Source of the DNA: Deinococcus arcticus
Lineage (GTDB): Bacteria > Deinococcota > Deinococci > Deinococcales > Deinococcaceae
Reading direction: 5' to 3'
Length of the DNA: 64,000 nucleotides
Assembly (NCBI RefSeq): GCF_003028415.1
Contig: NZ_PYSV01000001.1
Coordinates: 186,001 to 250,000, forward strand
Positions 11,988-26,079 of this stretch are shown one piece after another (the stretch's first letter is position 1; every line of letters starts with the position of its first letter). The notes beneath the pieces are model-generated. The model was not told the origin of the DNA. It saw only the letters and a list, made by a program, of their open reading frames with translations, and searched no databases. The translations under genes were made by a program, and so were the position numbers.

Positions 11988-12946
11988 TTGCGAAGAAACG
12001 GTGTGAGGTCCGGAGCGCTGCGGGCGTAGCCGGCTTCCACGTTCAGGGCGGCGTATTCCTTCAGGGCCGCCGGGTCCAGCGCCGTGGTAAAGCGGGTGCG
12101 GGCAAAGGCGCGCTGCAGCACGCGCGGATCAATCCGGGCGCCGGTCAGGGCCAGCAGCTGTTTGTTCACGGCGGCCTGCGCGGCAGCCGGGCTCTTGTTA
12201 ATAAAGGCCACCGCGTCGGTGTGCGCTTTCAGGAAGGCGGTCACCAGCGCCGGGTTGGCCTGGGCGAACCTGGCGTTCACGATCACGACTGTGGTGGGGT
12301 ACTTGCCATCGCGCCACACGGTTTTTTCCGTGCCAATGATGCGGTGGCCCTGAGCTTCGAGCACCGCCCCCCAGGGTTCAGGCACCAGGGTGGCTTCCAC
12401 CCGCTTGGCCGCAAAGGCTGCCAGCACGTCGGCTGGAGCCACCGGCGTGATGGTCACGGTGCCGCCGTCGGTTTTGGGCTTCAGGCCACTCTCGTTCAGG
12501 ATGTGGCGCAGGCTGATGTCCTGGGTGTTGCCCAGGCTGGGCACAGCCACGGTCTTGCCTGCAAGGTCCTTGTAGGTCCTGATGGCGCTGTCCTTTCTGG
12601 CCACCAGCACCGCGCCCGCCTCGCTGGCCCCGGCGATGATCTGCACCGGCATGCCGCGCCCGATGGCGTTGATGGCCGGCCCCGGCCCGATATAGGCAAT
12701 GTCAATCTGGCCGGCGGCAAAGGCTTCGGTGAGCGTGGTCCCCGAGACAAATTCCTTGGGCTCTAATTTCACCTTGCCCAATGCTTTCTGGAAGGTGCCG
12801 CGTTCCAGGCCCACTAGGGCCGGCGCGTGCGTGAGGTTCGGGAAAAAACCCAGGCGGACGCTCTGCGCTTCCTGGGCGGCGGCGGGGGCCGAGAGCGGGC
12901 CAGCGAGGCTGAGGGTCAGGGCAAGGGCCAGGGGAATTCGGGTCAT
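11984..12946 (-). CDS. ABC transporter substrate-binding protein (SsuA/NrtA-like)
   Basis: 320 residues from the ATG at 12946, chosen because CCGGAGG precedes it and a signal peptide follows (about 1-24, ending APAAAQ). The mature protein starts [19 protein letters not shown] and contains [20 protein letters not shown], as in periplasmic binding proteins of the nitrate/sulfonate/taurine group. It is first in the import operon. The exact ligand is unknown, and a sulfonate is suggested only by the neighbourhood. Confidence 0.88.
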   Translation of the reverse strand: MTRIPLALALTLSLAGPLSAPAAAQEAQSVRLGFFPNLTHAPALVGLERGTFQKALGKVKLEPKEFVSGTTLTEAFAAGQIDIAYIGPGPAINAIGRGMPVQIIAGASEAGAVLVARKDSAIRTYKDLAGKTVAVPSLGNTQDISLRHILNESGLKPKTDGGTVTITPVAPADVLAAFAAKRVEATLVPEPWGAVLEAQGHRIIGTEKTVWRDGKYPTTVVIVNARFAQANPALVTAFLKAHTDAVAFINKSPAAAQAAVNKQLLALTGARIDPRVLQRAFARTRFTTALDPAALKEYAALNVEAGYARSAPDLTPFLRK

Positions 12947-13106
12947 GGAACCTCCGGGGGAACAGTGCAACACAACTGAGATGCTGCATTTCACGGTGGG
13001 GAAGAGCGGGGCGCGTGTGACCGGGCGCCCCGGCCCTTCAGGGCTTCTTAAGACCGCGTCAGGGACATGAGAGGCTCGGGTGTGTCTGGTAGACGCGCCG
13101 CCCTCG

Positions 13107-13250
13107 GATACGGCTTCCGGAACAGTGTGTAAGGATGACGAACTGTTTCCGAGCGGAGGGAAGAGAAAAAACGGCGGATTTCCGGGACAGGAATAAGAGG
13201 AACACCCGGCTCTTTCCCGGATGTTCCGGCAAAGAACGGAATCCGTCTGC
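13107..13250 (+). repeat. Structured intergenic repeat A, copy A2
   Basis: Starts GATACGGCTTCCGG and ends GGAATCCGT, just before the sat stop codon. It shares the blocks GAGGGAAGAGAAAAA, CGGATTTCCGGGA and GGCTCTTTCCCGGATGTT with A1. The first hairpin keeps its place but is built from AACAGT/ACTGTT instead of the A1 stem sequence. It fills the 311-base gap between the importer operon and sat. Confidence 0.7.
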
Positions 13251-13257
13251 GGCATGG

Positions 13258-14427
<1,170 letters not shown>

Positions 14428-14505
14428 GGCAGGGGCATCCTTGTGGGGCGTGGTCGTGCGCCGTGGGTCGTACAGACTTGTGGATGAAAAGACTCAACTA
14501 TTGGA

Positions 14506-14566
14506 GCGGCAAAAAGCCGCCAGGGCCGGGGCGGTGGTGCGGCCACGACAACATCGCCGCCCCGGC
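14506..14566 (-). terminator. Two hairpins after cysH
   Basis: Minus strand: a 10-bp GC stem (14525-14534 with 14557-14566) is followed by GCGGC-TTTTT-GCCGC. They lie between cysH and sat and may attenuate read-through. Confidence 0.4.
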
Positions 14567-14579
14567 AGGCGCGCAAGGC

Positions 14580-15322
14580 TCACAGGCGGCCCTCCCCGGC
14601 CCACAGGCCACATTCGGTCTTGCCTTTCCCGGCCCAGCGGCCCGCGCGGGCGTCCTCGCCGGGGCGCACGGCGCGCGTGCAGGGCCAGCAGCCCACGCTC
14701 AGAAAGCCGTCCCAGTACAGCGGATTGACCGGCAACTCGTGCGCGCGGGCGTAGGCTTCCAGCTCCTGGCGGTTCCAGTGGGCCAGCGGGTTGATCTTCA
14801 CCCGCGCGCCTTCTTCCACAAAGGGAATGTCGGCGCGGGTGGCGGCCTGGTCGCGGCTGCGGGCGTTCAGCAGCGCTGGGGGGGCCTTCTGGCGCAGGTA
14901 CGCCTGCAGCGGGGCCACCTTGCGCGCCGCGCAGCAGGCGTCCGGGTCGCTGGCGTACAGCGTGGGCCCGGTCTGCCCGTCGTCCGGGTGGGCGCCCGCG
15001 TTCAGCGTGACAAAGGTCAGCTGCGGGTAGCGCGCTGCCAGCCGGTCGCGCGTGGCCAGCGTTTCGGGAAAGTGAAACCCGGTGTCCACAAACGCCACCT
15101 CGCCCCGGTAACCCGCTTGTGCGGCGAGGTCCAGCAGCACCACTCCGTTCAGGTTGAAGGCGCTGGGCATCAGCAGGTCCGGGTAGGTGTCCAGCGCCCA
15201 GCGGATAATCTCCAGCGGCTCGGTGGTGGGGGAAAAAGGGGCGGGTGGCTGGCGGGACGCGGCCGGCTCCGCACCCGCCGGGCCATCAGCCACCCGCCAG
15301 CCGCCACTGACCTCCACCGCCG

Positions 15323-15326
<4 letters not shown>
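14580..15326 (-). CDS. cysH: Phosphoadenylyl/adenylyl-sulfate reductase, iron-sulfur type
   Basis: 248 residues from a GTG at 15326 that overlaps the cysC stop (GTGA). It reduces activated sulfate to sulfite. Motifs are [27 protein letters not shown] and the C-terminal KTECGLW carrying the catalytic cysteine (ECGLH in most relatives). The CC pair in DACCAARKV and the CxxC in GCWPC are the [4Fe-4S] ligands of APS-using reductases. It is therefore more likely an APS, or dual APS/PAPS, reductase than a strict PAPS reductase. Confidence 0.9.
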
Positions 15327-15870
<544 letters not shown>

Positions 15871-15874
<4 letters not shown>

Positions 15875-17442
15875 GCCGGCACCAGCTCGCGCGCAGCCAG
15901 CACCGCGTCGGGGGTAAAGCGCTCGTGTCCCACGCGGTCGGCGTATTCCACGAAGCTCTCGCCGGGCTGCTTGCCGGCCTGGAAGTCGGCCAGCACCGCC
16001 TCGGTGTAGGCGCTGAGCGCCTCGGCAGGCACCGCCCCTTTCAGTTTCGTGCCGGTGCGCTGCGCCTGCCCGATGCTGCCGGCCAGATGCACGTTGTAGA
16101 CCTCGTGAATGGTGCCGTCCTTGTCGGTGCGGTTGGCGCCCATGAAGCCCAGGTCCGCCACCTGATAGCGCGTGCAGGCGTTGCTGCAGCCCGTGAGGTT
16201 GATGGTGAAGGGCACGTCCAGCGCCAGGGTCAGGGGTTCGAGGTGTTCCACCAGATCAGCGGTGCGCGCCTTGGTCTCGGTGAGGGCCAGCCGGCAGAAC
16301 TCCCGGCCCGTGCAGGCGATGGTGGTGCCCCGGATGGTGGTCTTGGGCGCGAGGTCCAGCGCGGCCAGGGCCTCACTCAGGGCCGCCACGTCCTCGCTGC
16401 GTACGTGCGGAATCACCATGTTCTGAAAGGCGGTGGTGCGCAGTACGCCCTGGCCATAGCGGTCCGCCAGATCTGAAAGGGCGCGCGCCTTGTCGGGGTT
16501 GATGCGGCCCACGGTGGTGGCCACCACCACGTAGTTCAAGCCGTCGGCCTGCGGGTTCACGCCCAGCACGTCGTTGCCGCCAAAGCGGGCCACGGGGGCG
16601 GGGGGGCCGTCGGGCAACTGGCGGCCCAGGTACTCGGTTTCCACGATCTCGCGGAACCTTTCCACGCCCAGGTCCTTGATCAGGTACTTCAGGCGGCTCT
16701 TCTTGCGGTTCTGGCGGTAGCCGTGGTCGCGGTAGGCGGCCGTGATGGCCTGTCCCACCTCCACCACCTCCTCGGGGCGAATGAACACGCCCAGGCGCCT
16801 CGCAAGGTGCGCCACGGCACCCAGGCCGCCGCCCACCCACACGTCAAAGCCCACTTCACCATTGACCCGGTGCGCCAGAAAACCGATGTCGTTGATGAGG
16901 TGAATGCCTTCCAGTTCGGGGGTGGCCGTCAGGCTCATCTTGAACTTGCGCGGCAGGTCCTGAAAGTCGGGGTTGCCGGTCAGGGTGCCTTCCATGGCGT
17001 GGGCCAGGGGCCGCACGTCCATGATCTCGCGGGCGTCCAGCCCAGCCAGCGGCGAGGCGATCACCGCGCGCACGGTGTCGCCGCACGCGCCTCTGGGGTG
17101 CAGACCCAGCGGAGAGAGCCGGTCAAAAATCGCCGGAATCTTGTCAATGGTCAGCCAGTGAAACTGAAAGGCCTGCCGGTCGGTCACGTCCAGAAAGCCG
17201 CGCCCGTATTCCTCGGCAATATTGGCCACCTCGCGCAGGGTGGCGCTGGAGAACTCGGCGGCGGGCACGCGCACCCGCATCATCAGGTAGCCGTCTTCCT
17301 GCGGGCGCTGCGGGTAGACACCCGCCCACTTGAGCAGGTCAATGCGCTCGGGGTCAATGAACCCCTGCGCGGCGTACTGCGGAATCAGGTCGAAAATCTG
17401 GAACGGGGGCAGTTCTTTTTTCAGCGCTTCAATGTCAGCCAT
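15871..17442 (-). CDS. sir: Assimilatory sulfite (nitrite/sulfite family) reductase
   Basis: 523 residues with two ferredoxin-like halves. The siroheme-[4Fe-4S] cysteines are in CTGREFC (C-x5-C) and GCSNAC (C-x3-C). The operon partners (cysC, cysH, sat) make sulfite the likely substrate, reduced to sulfide with six electrons, probably from ferredoxin. No flavin domain is fused. Nitrite reduction is a less likely alternative because no nitrate gene is present in the window. Confidence 0.88.
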
Positions 17443-17460
17443 GGCAGGGTCCTTGGGGGC

Positions 17461-17913
17461 TCAGCGGTGCAGGAGGGCGAAACGCAGGCGGCGGTACTGG
17501 AAATACATCAGGCAGCCCACGCAGATTTTCTGGGAGAGGTTCAGCAGCGCCAGGGCGACCACGGTCACGCCCAGCACTGTAGCGGCCAGCCAGAGACCGG
17601 CCAGGGACAGCGCCGCGCTGCCCAGCACAAACGTGCCGCCCACGCCCTGGGCAAAGTGGTGGGCGCGCGGGTCCTCGGCCACCACGTCGGGCTTCAGGCG
17701 CAGCCACGGCCCCAGCGTCTGGTAGGCGGCGCGCAGGGGCGAGAGGTCTGGGCGCACGGCCCCCAGCAGCATGGCCGCGCCCAGCACCAGCGCCAGCCCC
17801 GGCATTCGCAGGGCCAGCGCCAGCAGGGTCACCCCAATCACCGTGACCTGGTTGAACTTCAGGGCACTGAGATCCGTGTGCGCGGGCCGGGTGGGGGAGG
17901 ACGGAGCAATCAT
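17461..17913 (-). CDS. DUF4395 membrane protein, head of the sulfur operon
   Basis: 150 residues from the ATG at 17913 (an in-frame start at 17958 is less likely). Four hydrophobic helices are seen, and the C-terminal CVGC in [15 protein letters not shown] is the DUF4395 hallmark. Such proteins often neighbour thiosulfate or sulfane-sulfur genes. Here it precedes sulfite reductase by 18 bases, so a role in sulfur transport or redox is plausible but unproven. A palindrome lies immediately before the start. Confidence 0.8.
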   Translation of the reverse strand: MIAPSSPTRPAHTDLSALKFNQVTVIGVTLLALALRMPGLALVLGAAMLLGAVRPDLSPLRAAYQTLGPWLRLKPDVVAEDPRAHHFAQGVGGTFVLGSAALSLAGLWLAATVLGVTVVALALLNLSQKICVGCLMYFQYRRLRFALLHR

Positions 17914-17920
17914 TGACAAA

Positions 17921-17934
17921 AAAGGTAAACCTTT
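17921..17934. promoter_or_regulatory. Candidate operator of the sulfate-assimilation operon
   Basis: AAAGGT-AA-ACCTTT is a perfect inverted repeat ending 7 bases before the DUF4395 start. It lies in an AT-rich island with a -35-like TTGACT further upstream on the minus strand (about 17951). A repressor bound here would block the whole cluster. Confidence 0.4.
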
Positions 17935-18004
17935 ATGGACGACAAAACAAGTCAACAATTCACCGCGCGCCTCACCTGTCTCGGCAACCTGTGGCGCTCG
18001 CCGT

Positions 18005-19021
18005 TCAGCGGCCCGGGCTCTCGCAGGCCAGGCCGTCCTGATCGCCGTCCAATCCTGGGCGGTAACCGGGCTGACCCCGGCGCAGGGGCAGGGCCACGCC
18101 CGCTGCCCGCGCCTGGGCGCAGCTCACAAAGCCACCTGCGGGAATGGCAGAGGTGGCCGCCGAGCCACCAGCCGGCGCTGGGGTGGTCTGCGAGGCACAG
18201 CCCTTGCCCGGCTGCGGCAGGCGGAACGGACTTGCGGCCGCGCGGTTCACCTGATAGCCCAGGTCCTCCAGGGCGCCCAGCGTGATGGCGCTGACCGGGT
18301 TGACCCGCTCGGTGTAGTCGCCCGCGCTGCCCGACAGAATCTCGGCGCACACGGTGGGGCCCGCCCAGTGGCCCGCGTCGGCATCCAGCGGAATGCCGTT
18401 GCCCTGGCCGCCCAGGGCGCGGTAGGCGGCCAGGGCGCGCGGCGCGGTGTAGACCCAGCTGCGGCCCTGCGGGCGGACGAACGACCGTTCATCGGCCTCG
18501 CCGCTCAGCGACACGCGCGACTCTGGTTCCCACAGGGTGCCCACCCCCAGCGCGTGCAGCAGTTCGTGCACCATGGTGTCCAGCAGCTCGGCGCGTGAGA
18601 GCTCGTTCAGGCCCCGGGCATTCAGGTCAATCACGCCGTAAATCGGGAGGAACGAGCCGTCATGCAGCTCACACGGCATGGCGGTGGCGTACAGGTCATC
18701 AGCCAGCGGCTTGACCACCACGAACACAAAGAAGCGCCGCACCGTTTCTTTTAACCGGGGCAGGCCGTCGTCGCAACTGTCGGCGGGCAGATCCAGCTTG
18801 ACGGGCTTGTACGGCGACTGGATCAGGGCCCCCACCCGCGTGGCCGCCTCCTGCACGGTCGCGCGCTGCCCGGCAGACAGGGGCCGGCCCAGAAACCGCG
18901 TGTCAATCACAAAAGGAGCGGCGCTGGCTTGGGTCCAGCACAGCAGCGCGACCAGGCCCAGCAGCCACCTCCAGCAGGGGGCAGGCCGGGGCAGGGACAG
19001 CTCAGGGCACAGCGTGGTCAT
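18005..19021 (-). CDS. Secreted zinc metalloprotease with C-terminal Excalibur domain
   Basis: 338 residues. A signal peptide (about 1-35, ending ASAAP) is followed by a catalytic domain with the zinc motif HELLHALG near residue 152 (HExxH), like leishmanolysin-type metallopeptidases. The last 40 residues form an Excalibur domain: FVSCAQARAAG, GQPGYRPGLDGDQDG and ACE, a calcium-binding motif with two paired cysteines. Probably exported and wall-associated. It diverges from a chagasin-like protease inhibitor gene. The start is supported by TACAGT 6 bases upstream. Confidence 0.87.
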   Translation of the reverse strand: MTTLCPELSLPRPAPCWRWLLGLVALLCWTQASAAPFVIDTRFLGRPLSAGQRATVQEAATRVGALIQSPYKPVKLDLPADSCDDGLPRLKETVRRFFVFVVVKPLADDLYATAMPCELHDGSFLPIYGVIDLNARGLNELSRAELLDTMVHELLHALGVGTLWEPESRVSLSGEADERSFVRPQGRSWVYTAPRALAAYRALGGQGNGIPLDADAGHWAGPTVCAEILSGSAGDYTERVNPVSAITLGALEDLGYQVNRAAASPFRLPQPGKGCASQTTPAPAGGSAATSAIPAGGFVSCAQARAAGVALPLRRGQPGYRPGLDGDQDGLACESPGR

Positions 19022-19027
19022 GCCTCA

Positions 19028-19033
19028 ACTGTA
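19028..19033 (-). promoter_or_regulatory. Leaderless-type -10 box (TACAGT)
   Basis: TACAGT on the minus strand, 6 bases before the metalloprotease ATG. Confidence 0.55.
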
Positions 19034-19158
19034 GGCGTCCTGTCCAGTCTGGGCACCAGGGGGCGCCGGGGGGGGTGGGGCCCGCCTGCGCGATACTGTG
19101 GTTTGTTCCGCCTGCCCTTCCCCCGGCCTGCATGCCGCGCGCCTTTTCCGGAGACCCT

Positions 19159-19602
19159 ATGCCTATTCGAAAGCTTCTGATGTGTGCTGCGGCCCTTGTG
19201 ACCCTGGGTGTGTCTGCCTCTCCCGCCGCTGCGCCGCGAACCCTGAATTTCACCGTGGGCCGGGCGGGCCAGGAGATTGCCGTGCAGCCCGGTGACCGCC
19301 TGCGATTTACCCTGAACACCACGGCAGGCACCGGCTACACCTGGCGGGCCCTGGAAGTGGACCCGGCCTACCTGACCCTGATCGAGAAACGCACGGTGAG
19401 CGTGGCCCCCGCCACGGGCCCAGGCCGCACGCCAGTGGTGGGTGGCCCCGGGCCCGCCACGGTCTACACCTATCAGGTGGTGGCTCCCCTCAAACGCGGC
19501 AGCCTGTCGCTGACCACGCCGGTCTACTTTGCCGAGTTGCCCCCGGGCCGTGCGGCGACCGTGCAGGTCCAGCTGGTGCAGTTCAATCTGGTGGCCCGGT
19601 AG
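19159..19602 (+). CDS. Chagasin-like (I42) secreted peptidase inhibitor
   Basis: 147 residues from the ATG at 19159, preceded by CGGAGA. A signal peptide ends near ASPAAA. The mature part has the loops of inhibitor family I42: TTAGTGYTWR (cf. NPTTGYxW), then TPVVGGPGPATVYTYQVV, then a beta-rich end. Family members block papain-like cysteine peptidases. It is divergent from the metalloprotease, so it may protect against secreted proteolysis. The target is not known. Confidence 0.75.
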   Translation: MPIRKLLMCAAALVTLGVSASPAAAPRTLNFTVGRAGQEIAVQPGDRLRFTLNTTAGTGYTWRALEVDPAYLTLIEKRTVSVAPATGPGRTPVVGGPGPATVYTYQVVAPLKRGSLSLTTPVYFAELPPGRAATVQVQLVQFNLVAR

Positions 19603-19609
19603 GCCGCGG

Positions 19610-19885
19610 GTGACGTTTGACGAGCTGGCCCAGACCCGCGTGGTGACAGTGTCACGGCCCATTGCCACCCGGGACGAGTTGCGGGCCATGATCGAGCAGG
19701 CGGGGGCCTGGGGCTGGCCGCTGGCCACCTTTCAGGAAGAGGTGGGGGTGCGCCTGGACGGCGATACGGCCTATGTCACCACGTTTTGCTGGGCGCACCC
19801 GGGAACCACGCTGGCCAGGGTATGGAACGAGCTGCAGGTTGAACGGGCGCTGGCGTCGGCGGCGTGCAGCGCCCCCAGCGGCTGA
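19610..19885 (+). CDS. Small uncharacterised protein
   Basis: 91 residues from a GTG at 19610, seven bases after the inhibitor stop, so probably co-transcribed. It contains [20 protein letters not shown] and [20 protein letters not shown]. There is no membrane segment and the family is not recognised. It could be a small alpha/beta domain. The start codon is uncertain because no clear ribosome site is visible. Confidence 0.5.
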   Translation: MTFDELAQTRVVTVSRPIATRDELRAMIEQAGAWGWPLATFQEEVGVRLDGDTAYVTTFCWAHPGTTLARVWNELQVERALASAACSAPSG

Positions 19886-19921
19886 AGCCTGGGGCGGCGG
19901 GCAGACCCAGAGCCTGCGTAT

Positions 19922-19927
19922 TACACT
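19922..19927 (+). promoter_or_regulatory. Leaderless-type -10 box (TACACT)
   Basis: TACACT lies 7 bases before the GTG at 19935. Confidence 0.55.
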
Positions 19928-19934
19928 GCCCAGC

Positions 19935-20465
<531 letters not shown>

Positions 20466-20557
20466 CGCTGAGTAACGGCGCAGCCCTGCGGCGTGGCGGC
20501 TCTCTTCCCTGGGGACCGCCGCGCCGCTTTGCTGCCCCATGCCGGGCACAGGTGCGT

Positions 20558-20563
20558 TAGCCT
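20558..20563 (+). promoter_or_regulatory. Leaderless-type -10 box (TAGCCT)
   Basis: TAGCCT lies 7 bases before the ATG at 20571. Confidence 0.55.
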
Positions 20564-20570
20564 GTGCGCC

Positions 20571-21113
20571 ATGAGCACCCAGACGCAGGAACTGACTGTG
20601 ACCATCGGTGGCGTGTCGCGCACGCTGCCCACCGTGCGCGCGGGCGGCATGGGCCGCGTGCCGCTCGTGGAGTTCATTGGCGACAGCGAATTCACCAAGG
20701 CGGTGGCCCAGGAGATGGTCGCGCTTATCCCGGAGGGCACCGAGGTGCTGCTGACCGTGGTGACCAACGCCCTGCCGCTGACCCACGAACTCAGCGACCG
20801 TTCGGGCCTGCCCTACGTGTGTGCCCGCAAGAAGCGGCGCACCTACATGCAAGAGCCCCTCATTCAGGACGTGCCCAGCATGACCCTGGGCGTGGCTGAA
20901 ACCCTGTGGCTGGACGGCCCCCACGCCGCCCGCTTGAAGGGCAAGCGCGTGACCATCGTGCAGGACGTGGTCGCGTCCGGCGGCACCGCCCAGGCCCTGG
21001 CCCGGCTGGTGGAACGTGCGGGCGGCACCCTGAACGGGTATCTGGCGGCCTTCCGCCAGGGCAGCAGCACCCTCCCCCTGGTGGCCCTGCAAGACCTGCC
21101 CCAGACGCTGTAG
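20571..21113 (+). CDS. Phosphoribosyltransferase-family protein, second of pair
   Basis: 180 residues. It is collinear with the previous gene over its length, but the PRPP loop reads [17 protein letters not shown]: the first acidic residue is Gln where the neighbour has Asp. A basic patch, ARKKRRTYM, sits mid-protein where the neighbour has RKTQKPYM. It may be a weakened enzyme, one with altered specificity, or a regulatory partner. It has its own -10 box and ends at a strong terminator. Confidence 0.78.
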   Translation: MSTQTQELTVTIGGVSRTLPTVRAGGMGRVPLVEFIGDSEFTKAVAQEMVALIPEGTEVLLTVVTNALPLTHELSDRSGLPYVCARKKRRTYMQEPLIQDVPSMTLGVAETLWLDGPHAARLKGKRVTIVQDVVASGGTAQALARLVERAGGTLNGYLAAFRQGSSTLPLVALQDLPQTL

Positions 21114-21136
21114 CGGAAAGCGGTCAATAGAAAATC

Positions 21137-21161
21137 GGCCCGCCAAGCGTTCTGGCGGGCC
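21137..21161. terminator. Bidirectional terminator between convergent genes
   Basis: GGCCCGCCA/TGGCGGGCC stem with a 7-base loop. It is preceded by AAAAT, which gives a T-run on the minus strand. It serves the phosphoribosyltransferase (plus) and the quinone reductase (minus). Confidence 0.7.
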
Positions 21162-21210
21162 AATCTGGTGAAAGGCCCAATCTGGTGAAAGGCCCAATCT
21201 GGTGAAAGGC
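21160..21210. repeat. Three perfect tandem copies of a 17-bp unit
   Basis: CCAATCTGGTGAAAGGC is repeated three times without change. The array begins in the terminator stem and ends exactly at the quinone reductase stop codon. Confidence 0.9.
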
Positions 21211-22200
21211 TTAGCGCCCTGGCTCAATGATCACTTTGCCCGTGGTTTTCCGGTCCAGCAGGTCCTGAAAGGCGCGGGCACTGTCAGCCAGGGCATAGGT
21301 GGGCCCCACCTGCGGCACCACCCGGCCAGTGGCCACCAATTCGCCCAGCGCCTGTGCGGCCTCAGCAGTGGCCTCGCGGTCACCCATCAGGCTGGTCAGC
21401 CACAGGCCGGTCACCGTCAGGTTGCGCTTCATCAGTTCCACTGGCCGCAGCCCGGCCTGCTCGCGGCTGGCGTTGCCAATCACGATGACGCGGCCCCGGT
21501 GCGCGGCCATGTCCAGGCTTTCCTGAAAGCGCTTGCCACCCACAACTTCCAGGATGAGCGGCACACCTGTGCCCCCGGCGGCCTCGCGCACCTTCTGCAC
21601 CCGCGCGGGGTCGTCCTGCAGCAGGGTCACGTCGGCGCCCAGGCGGCGGGCGATGTCCAGCTTCTCCGCGGTGCTGGCCAGCGCCACCACGTTCAGGCCC
21701 AGCGCCTTGGCCAGCTGCACGCTGGCGGTGCCCAGGGCGCCCGCCGCCGCCTGCACCAGCACCCATTCGCCGGCCTGGCCACGCCCCAGGGTTTTCAGGC
21801 CGTGGTACGCGGTAAAATACGACACCGGAAAGGCGGCAGCCTGTGCGGCGCTCAGGCGCTGAGGCACGGGGATCAGGCCAGCGGCGTTCACAGTGGCGTA
21901 CTGCGCCAGGGCGCCGCTGCCGCCCAGAGCCGCCACCCGTTGCCCAGGTTGCACGCCCTGCACGCCTTCGCCCACCGTGTCCACAATGCCCGCAAATTCC
22001 ATGCCCGGGGTGTAGGGCACGCGGGTGCGCGTCAGGTACTCGCCAGCCACCGCCAGGACGTCGGCAAAGTTGATGCCCACGGCCTCTACGCGCAGGCGCA
22101 CCTCGCCGGGCCCAGGGTGCGGCGCGGGCACCTCCTGCAGCTGCATCACGTCGGGCGGGCCCAGGCGCTCGACCCGGATGGCCTTCATCAGCTCGGTCAT
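21211..22200 (-). CDS. NADPH:quinone oxidoreductase (zinc-free MDR family)
   Basis: 329 residues of the medium-chain dehydrogenase/reductase superfamily. The GroES-like N-terminal domain has GPGEVRLRVEAVGINFADVL, and the Rossmann domain has the nucleotide motif AAAGALGTASVQLAK. No structural-zinc cysteine cluster is seen, which fits quinone reductases (QOR) rather than alcohol dehydrogenases. It likely reduces quinones or enones with NADPH. The start is supported by TATGCT 6 bases upstream. Confidence 0.88.
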   Translation of the reverse strand: MTELMKAIRVERLGPPDVMQLQEVPAPHPGPGEVRLRVEAVGINFADVLAVAGEYLTRTRVPYTPGMEFAGIVDTVGEGVQGVQPGQRVAALGGSGALAQYATVNAAGLIPVPQRLSAAQAAAFPVSYFTAYHGLKTLGRGQAGEWVLVQAAAGALGTASVQLAKALGLNVVALASTAEKLDIARRLGADVTLLQDDPARVQKVREAAGGTGVPLILEVVGGKRFQESLDMAAHRGRVIVIGNASREQAGLRPVELMKRNLTVTGLWLTSLMGDREATAEAAQALGELVATGRVVPQVGPTYALADSARAFQDLLDRKTTGKVIIEPGR

Positions 22201-22206
22201 GCGGGC

Positions 22207-22212
22207 AGCATA
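22207..22212 (-). promoter_or_regulatory. Leaderless-type -10 box (TATGCT)
   Basis: TATGCT on the minus strand, 6 bases before the quinone reductase ATG. Confidence 0.6.
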
Positions 22213-22336
22213 CCCCAGCGCCCAGCAAAGTGAACGTCAACGTGCATTCTGAACGTGGGCGTGTTTGACCGTCCGGCAGGGCCCGTGAAAAGCTGTGCCC
22301 CGCCTAACACTCGTTTTTCAGCAAGGAGACCCATCC

Positions 22337-24420
<2,084 letters not shown>

Positions 24421-24424
<4 letters not shown>

Positions 24425-24867
24425 AGGCTGAGATGCAGATTCGCCGGGCGCAGGCCGGAGATCTGGCACAACTGCTGGGTCTGTACCGGCAATTGAGCCC
24501 GGGCTCGCCTCTCATGGAACCGGAAGTGGCACAGACAATCTGGGAGACCCTGCTGGCGGACCCAAAGGTGCAGGTGCTGGTGGGACAGAGGCGTGGGGAA
24601 CTCATGGGCACGGTGACTCTGGTGGTCGTCCCCAACCTCACACAGGGCGGGCGACCCTACGCCCTGATCGAAAATGTGATCACTCGTGAGGACGCCCGTG
24701 GGCAGGGCGTGGCCAGCGCGCTCATGGCCTACGCCACCGAACAGGCCCGTGCGCAGAGTGCTTACAAGGTCATGCTGATAACCGGGCGGCAGGCCCCGGA
24801 AGTGCATCGTCTCTATGCCCGGAGCGGCCTGCGCACCGATGCGACGGCCTATTTCGCCCGCCTGTGA
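24421..24867 (+). CDS. GNAT-family N-acetyltransferase
   Basis: 148 residues. The GTG start overlaps the preceding stop (GTGA); an ATG at 24433 is an alternative. The acetyl-CoA loop is REDARGQGVASALM, within the usual beta-bulge-helix layout. The acceptor is unknown. Sitting inside the beta-oxidation operon, it could modify proteins or small molecules in response to acetyl-CoA, but this is only a guess from position. Confidence 0.88.
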
Positions 24868-24888
24868 GGCTGAACAAAGGAGTTTGCT

Positions 24889-26079
24889 ATGCCTGAAGCT
24901 GTCATTGTGTCCACCGCCCGCACGCCCATTGGCAAGGCGTACCGGGGCTTTCTGAACGACACCCACGGCTCTGAGCTGGGGGCGCACGCCGTCACGCACG
25001 CCACCGCGCGGGCCGGCGTGGACCCTGCCGAGATCGAGGACGTCATCATGGGCGCGGGCAACCCGGAAGGCGCCACGGGCAGCAACATTGCCCGGCAGAT
25101 TGCCCTGCGTGCGGGGCTGCCGGTATCGGTGGGCGGCATGACGGTTAACCGCTTCTGCTCCAGCGGCCTGCAGACCATCGCGCTGGCGGCGAACAGCGTG
25201 ATGAACGGCCAGGGCGATATTTTTGTGGCCGGCGGTCTGGAAAGCATCACCCTCACGCAGAACGAGCACGCCAACAAGTACCGCCTGCGCGGCGAGTGGC
25301 TCTCCGAGCACCAGCCCGAAATTTACATGCCCATGCTGGAAACGGCAGAAATTGTGGCCCGGCGCTACCACATTTCCCGTGAGGCGCAGGACGAGTACGC
25401 CTACACGTCGCAGTTGCGCACCGCCCGCGCCCAGCAGGCCGGGGTGTTTGACCACGAAATCGTGCCCATGACCGCTGACATGAAGGTGCAGGACAGGGTG
25501 ACCGGCGAGGTGAGCCAGCAGACGGTCACGCGCACGCTGGACGAGGGCAACCGCCCCGAGACCACGCTGGAGGGGCTGAGCAAGCTCAAGCCTGTCTTTG
25601 AAGGCGGGGTCATCACGGCGGGGAACGCCTCGCAGCTCAGCGACGGTGCGGCGGCCGTGGTGGTCATGAACGGCGACGTGGCGCGTGAACGGGGCCTGAA
25701 GCCCCTGGGGCTGTTCAAGGGCTTCGCCGTTGCCGGCTGCGAGCCCGACGAGATGGGCATTGGCCCGGTCTTTGCTGTGCCCAGACTCCTGAAACGCCAC
25801 GGCCTGAGCGTGGCCGACATTGATCTGTGGGAGCTGAACGAGGCGTTCGCCGTGCAGGCCCTGTACTGCCGCGACCGCCTGGGCATTGACCCCGAAAAAT
25901 ACAACGTCAACGGTGGCAGCATCTCGGTGGGCCACCCCTACGGCATGAGCGGCGCGCGCCTGACCGGCCACATCCTGCTGGAAGGCCAGCGCCGGGGAGC
26001 CAGGCATGTGGTGGTCACCATGTGTATTGGCGGCGGTATGGGGGCGGCGGGGCTGTTCGAGGTGTTGCCAGCGAAGTAG
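24889..26079 (+). CDS. Acetyl-CoA acyltransferase (thiolase)
   Basis: 396 residues. AAAGGAG lies 6 bases before the ATG. Catalytic features are the nucleophilic Cys in [10 protein letters not shown] (near residue 90), the His in [16 protein letters not shown], and the second Cys in [12 protein letters not shown]. It performs the last step of beta-oxidation, releasing acetyl-CoA, and pairs with the bifunctional enzyme two genes upstream. Confidence 0.94.
   Translation: MPEAVIVSTARTPIGKAYRGFLNDTHGSELGAHAVTHATARAGVDPAEIEDVIMGAGNPEGATGSNIARQIALRAGLPVSVGGMTVNRFCSSGLQTIALAANSVMNGQGDIFVAGGLESITLTQNEHANKYRLRGEWLSEHQPEIYMPMLETAEIVARRYHISREAQDEYAYTSQLRTARAQQAGVFDHEIVPMTADMKVQDRVTGEVSQQTVTRTLDEGNRPETTLEGLSKLKPVFEGGVITAGNASQLSDGAAAVVVMNGDVARERGLKPLGLFKGFAVAGCEPDEMGIGPVFAVPRLLKRHGLSVADIDLWELNEAFAVQALYCRDRLGIDPEKYNVNGGSISVGHPYGMSGARLTGHILLEGQRRGARHVVVTMCIGGGMGAAGLFEVLPAK

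Noticed and set aside
21160..21210. Short direct repeats as a CRISPR array
   Set aside because: The units are contiguous with no spacers.
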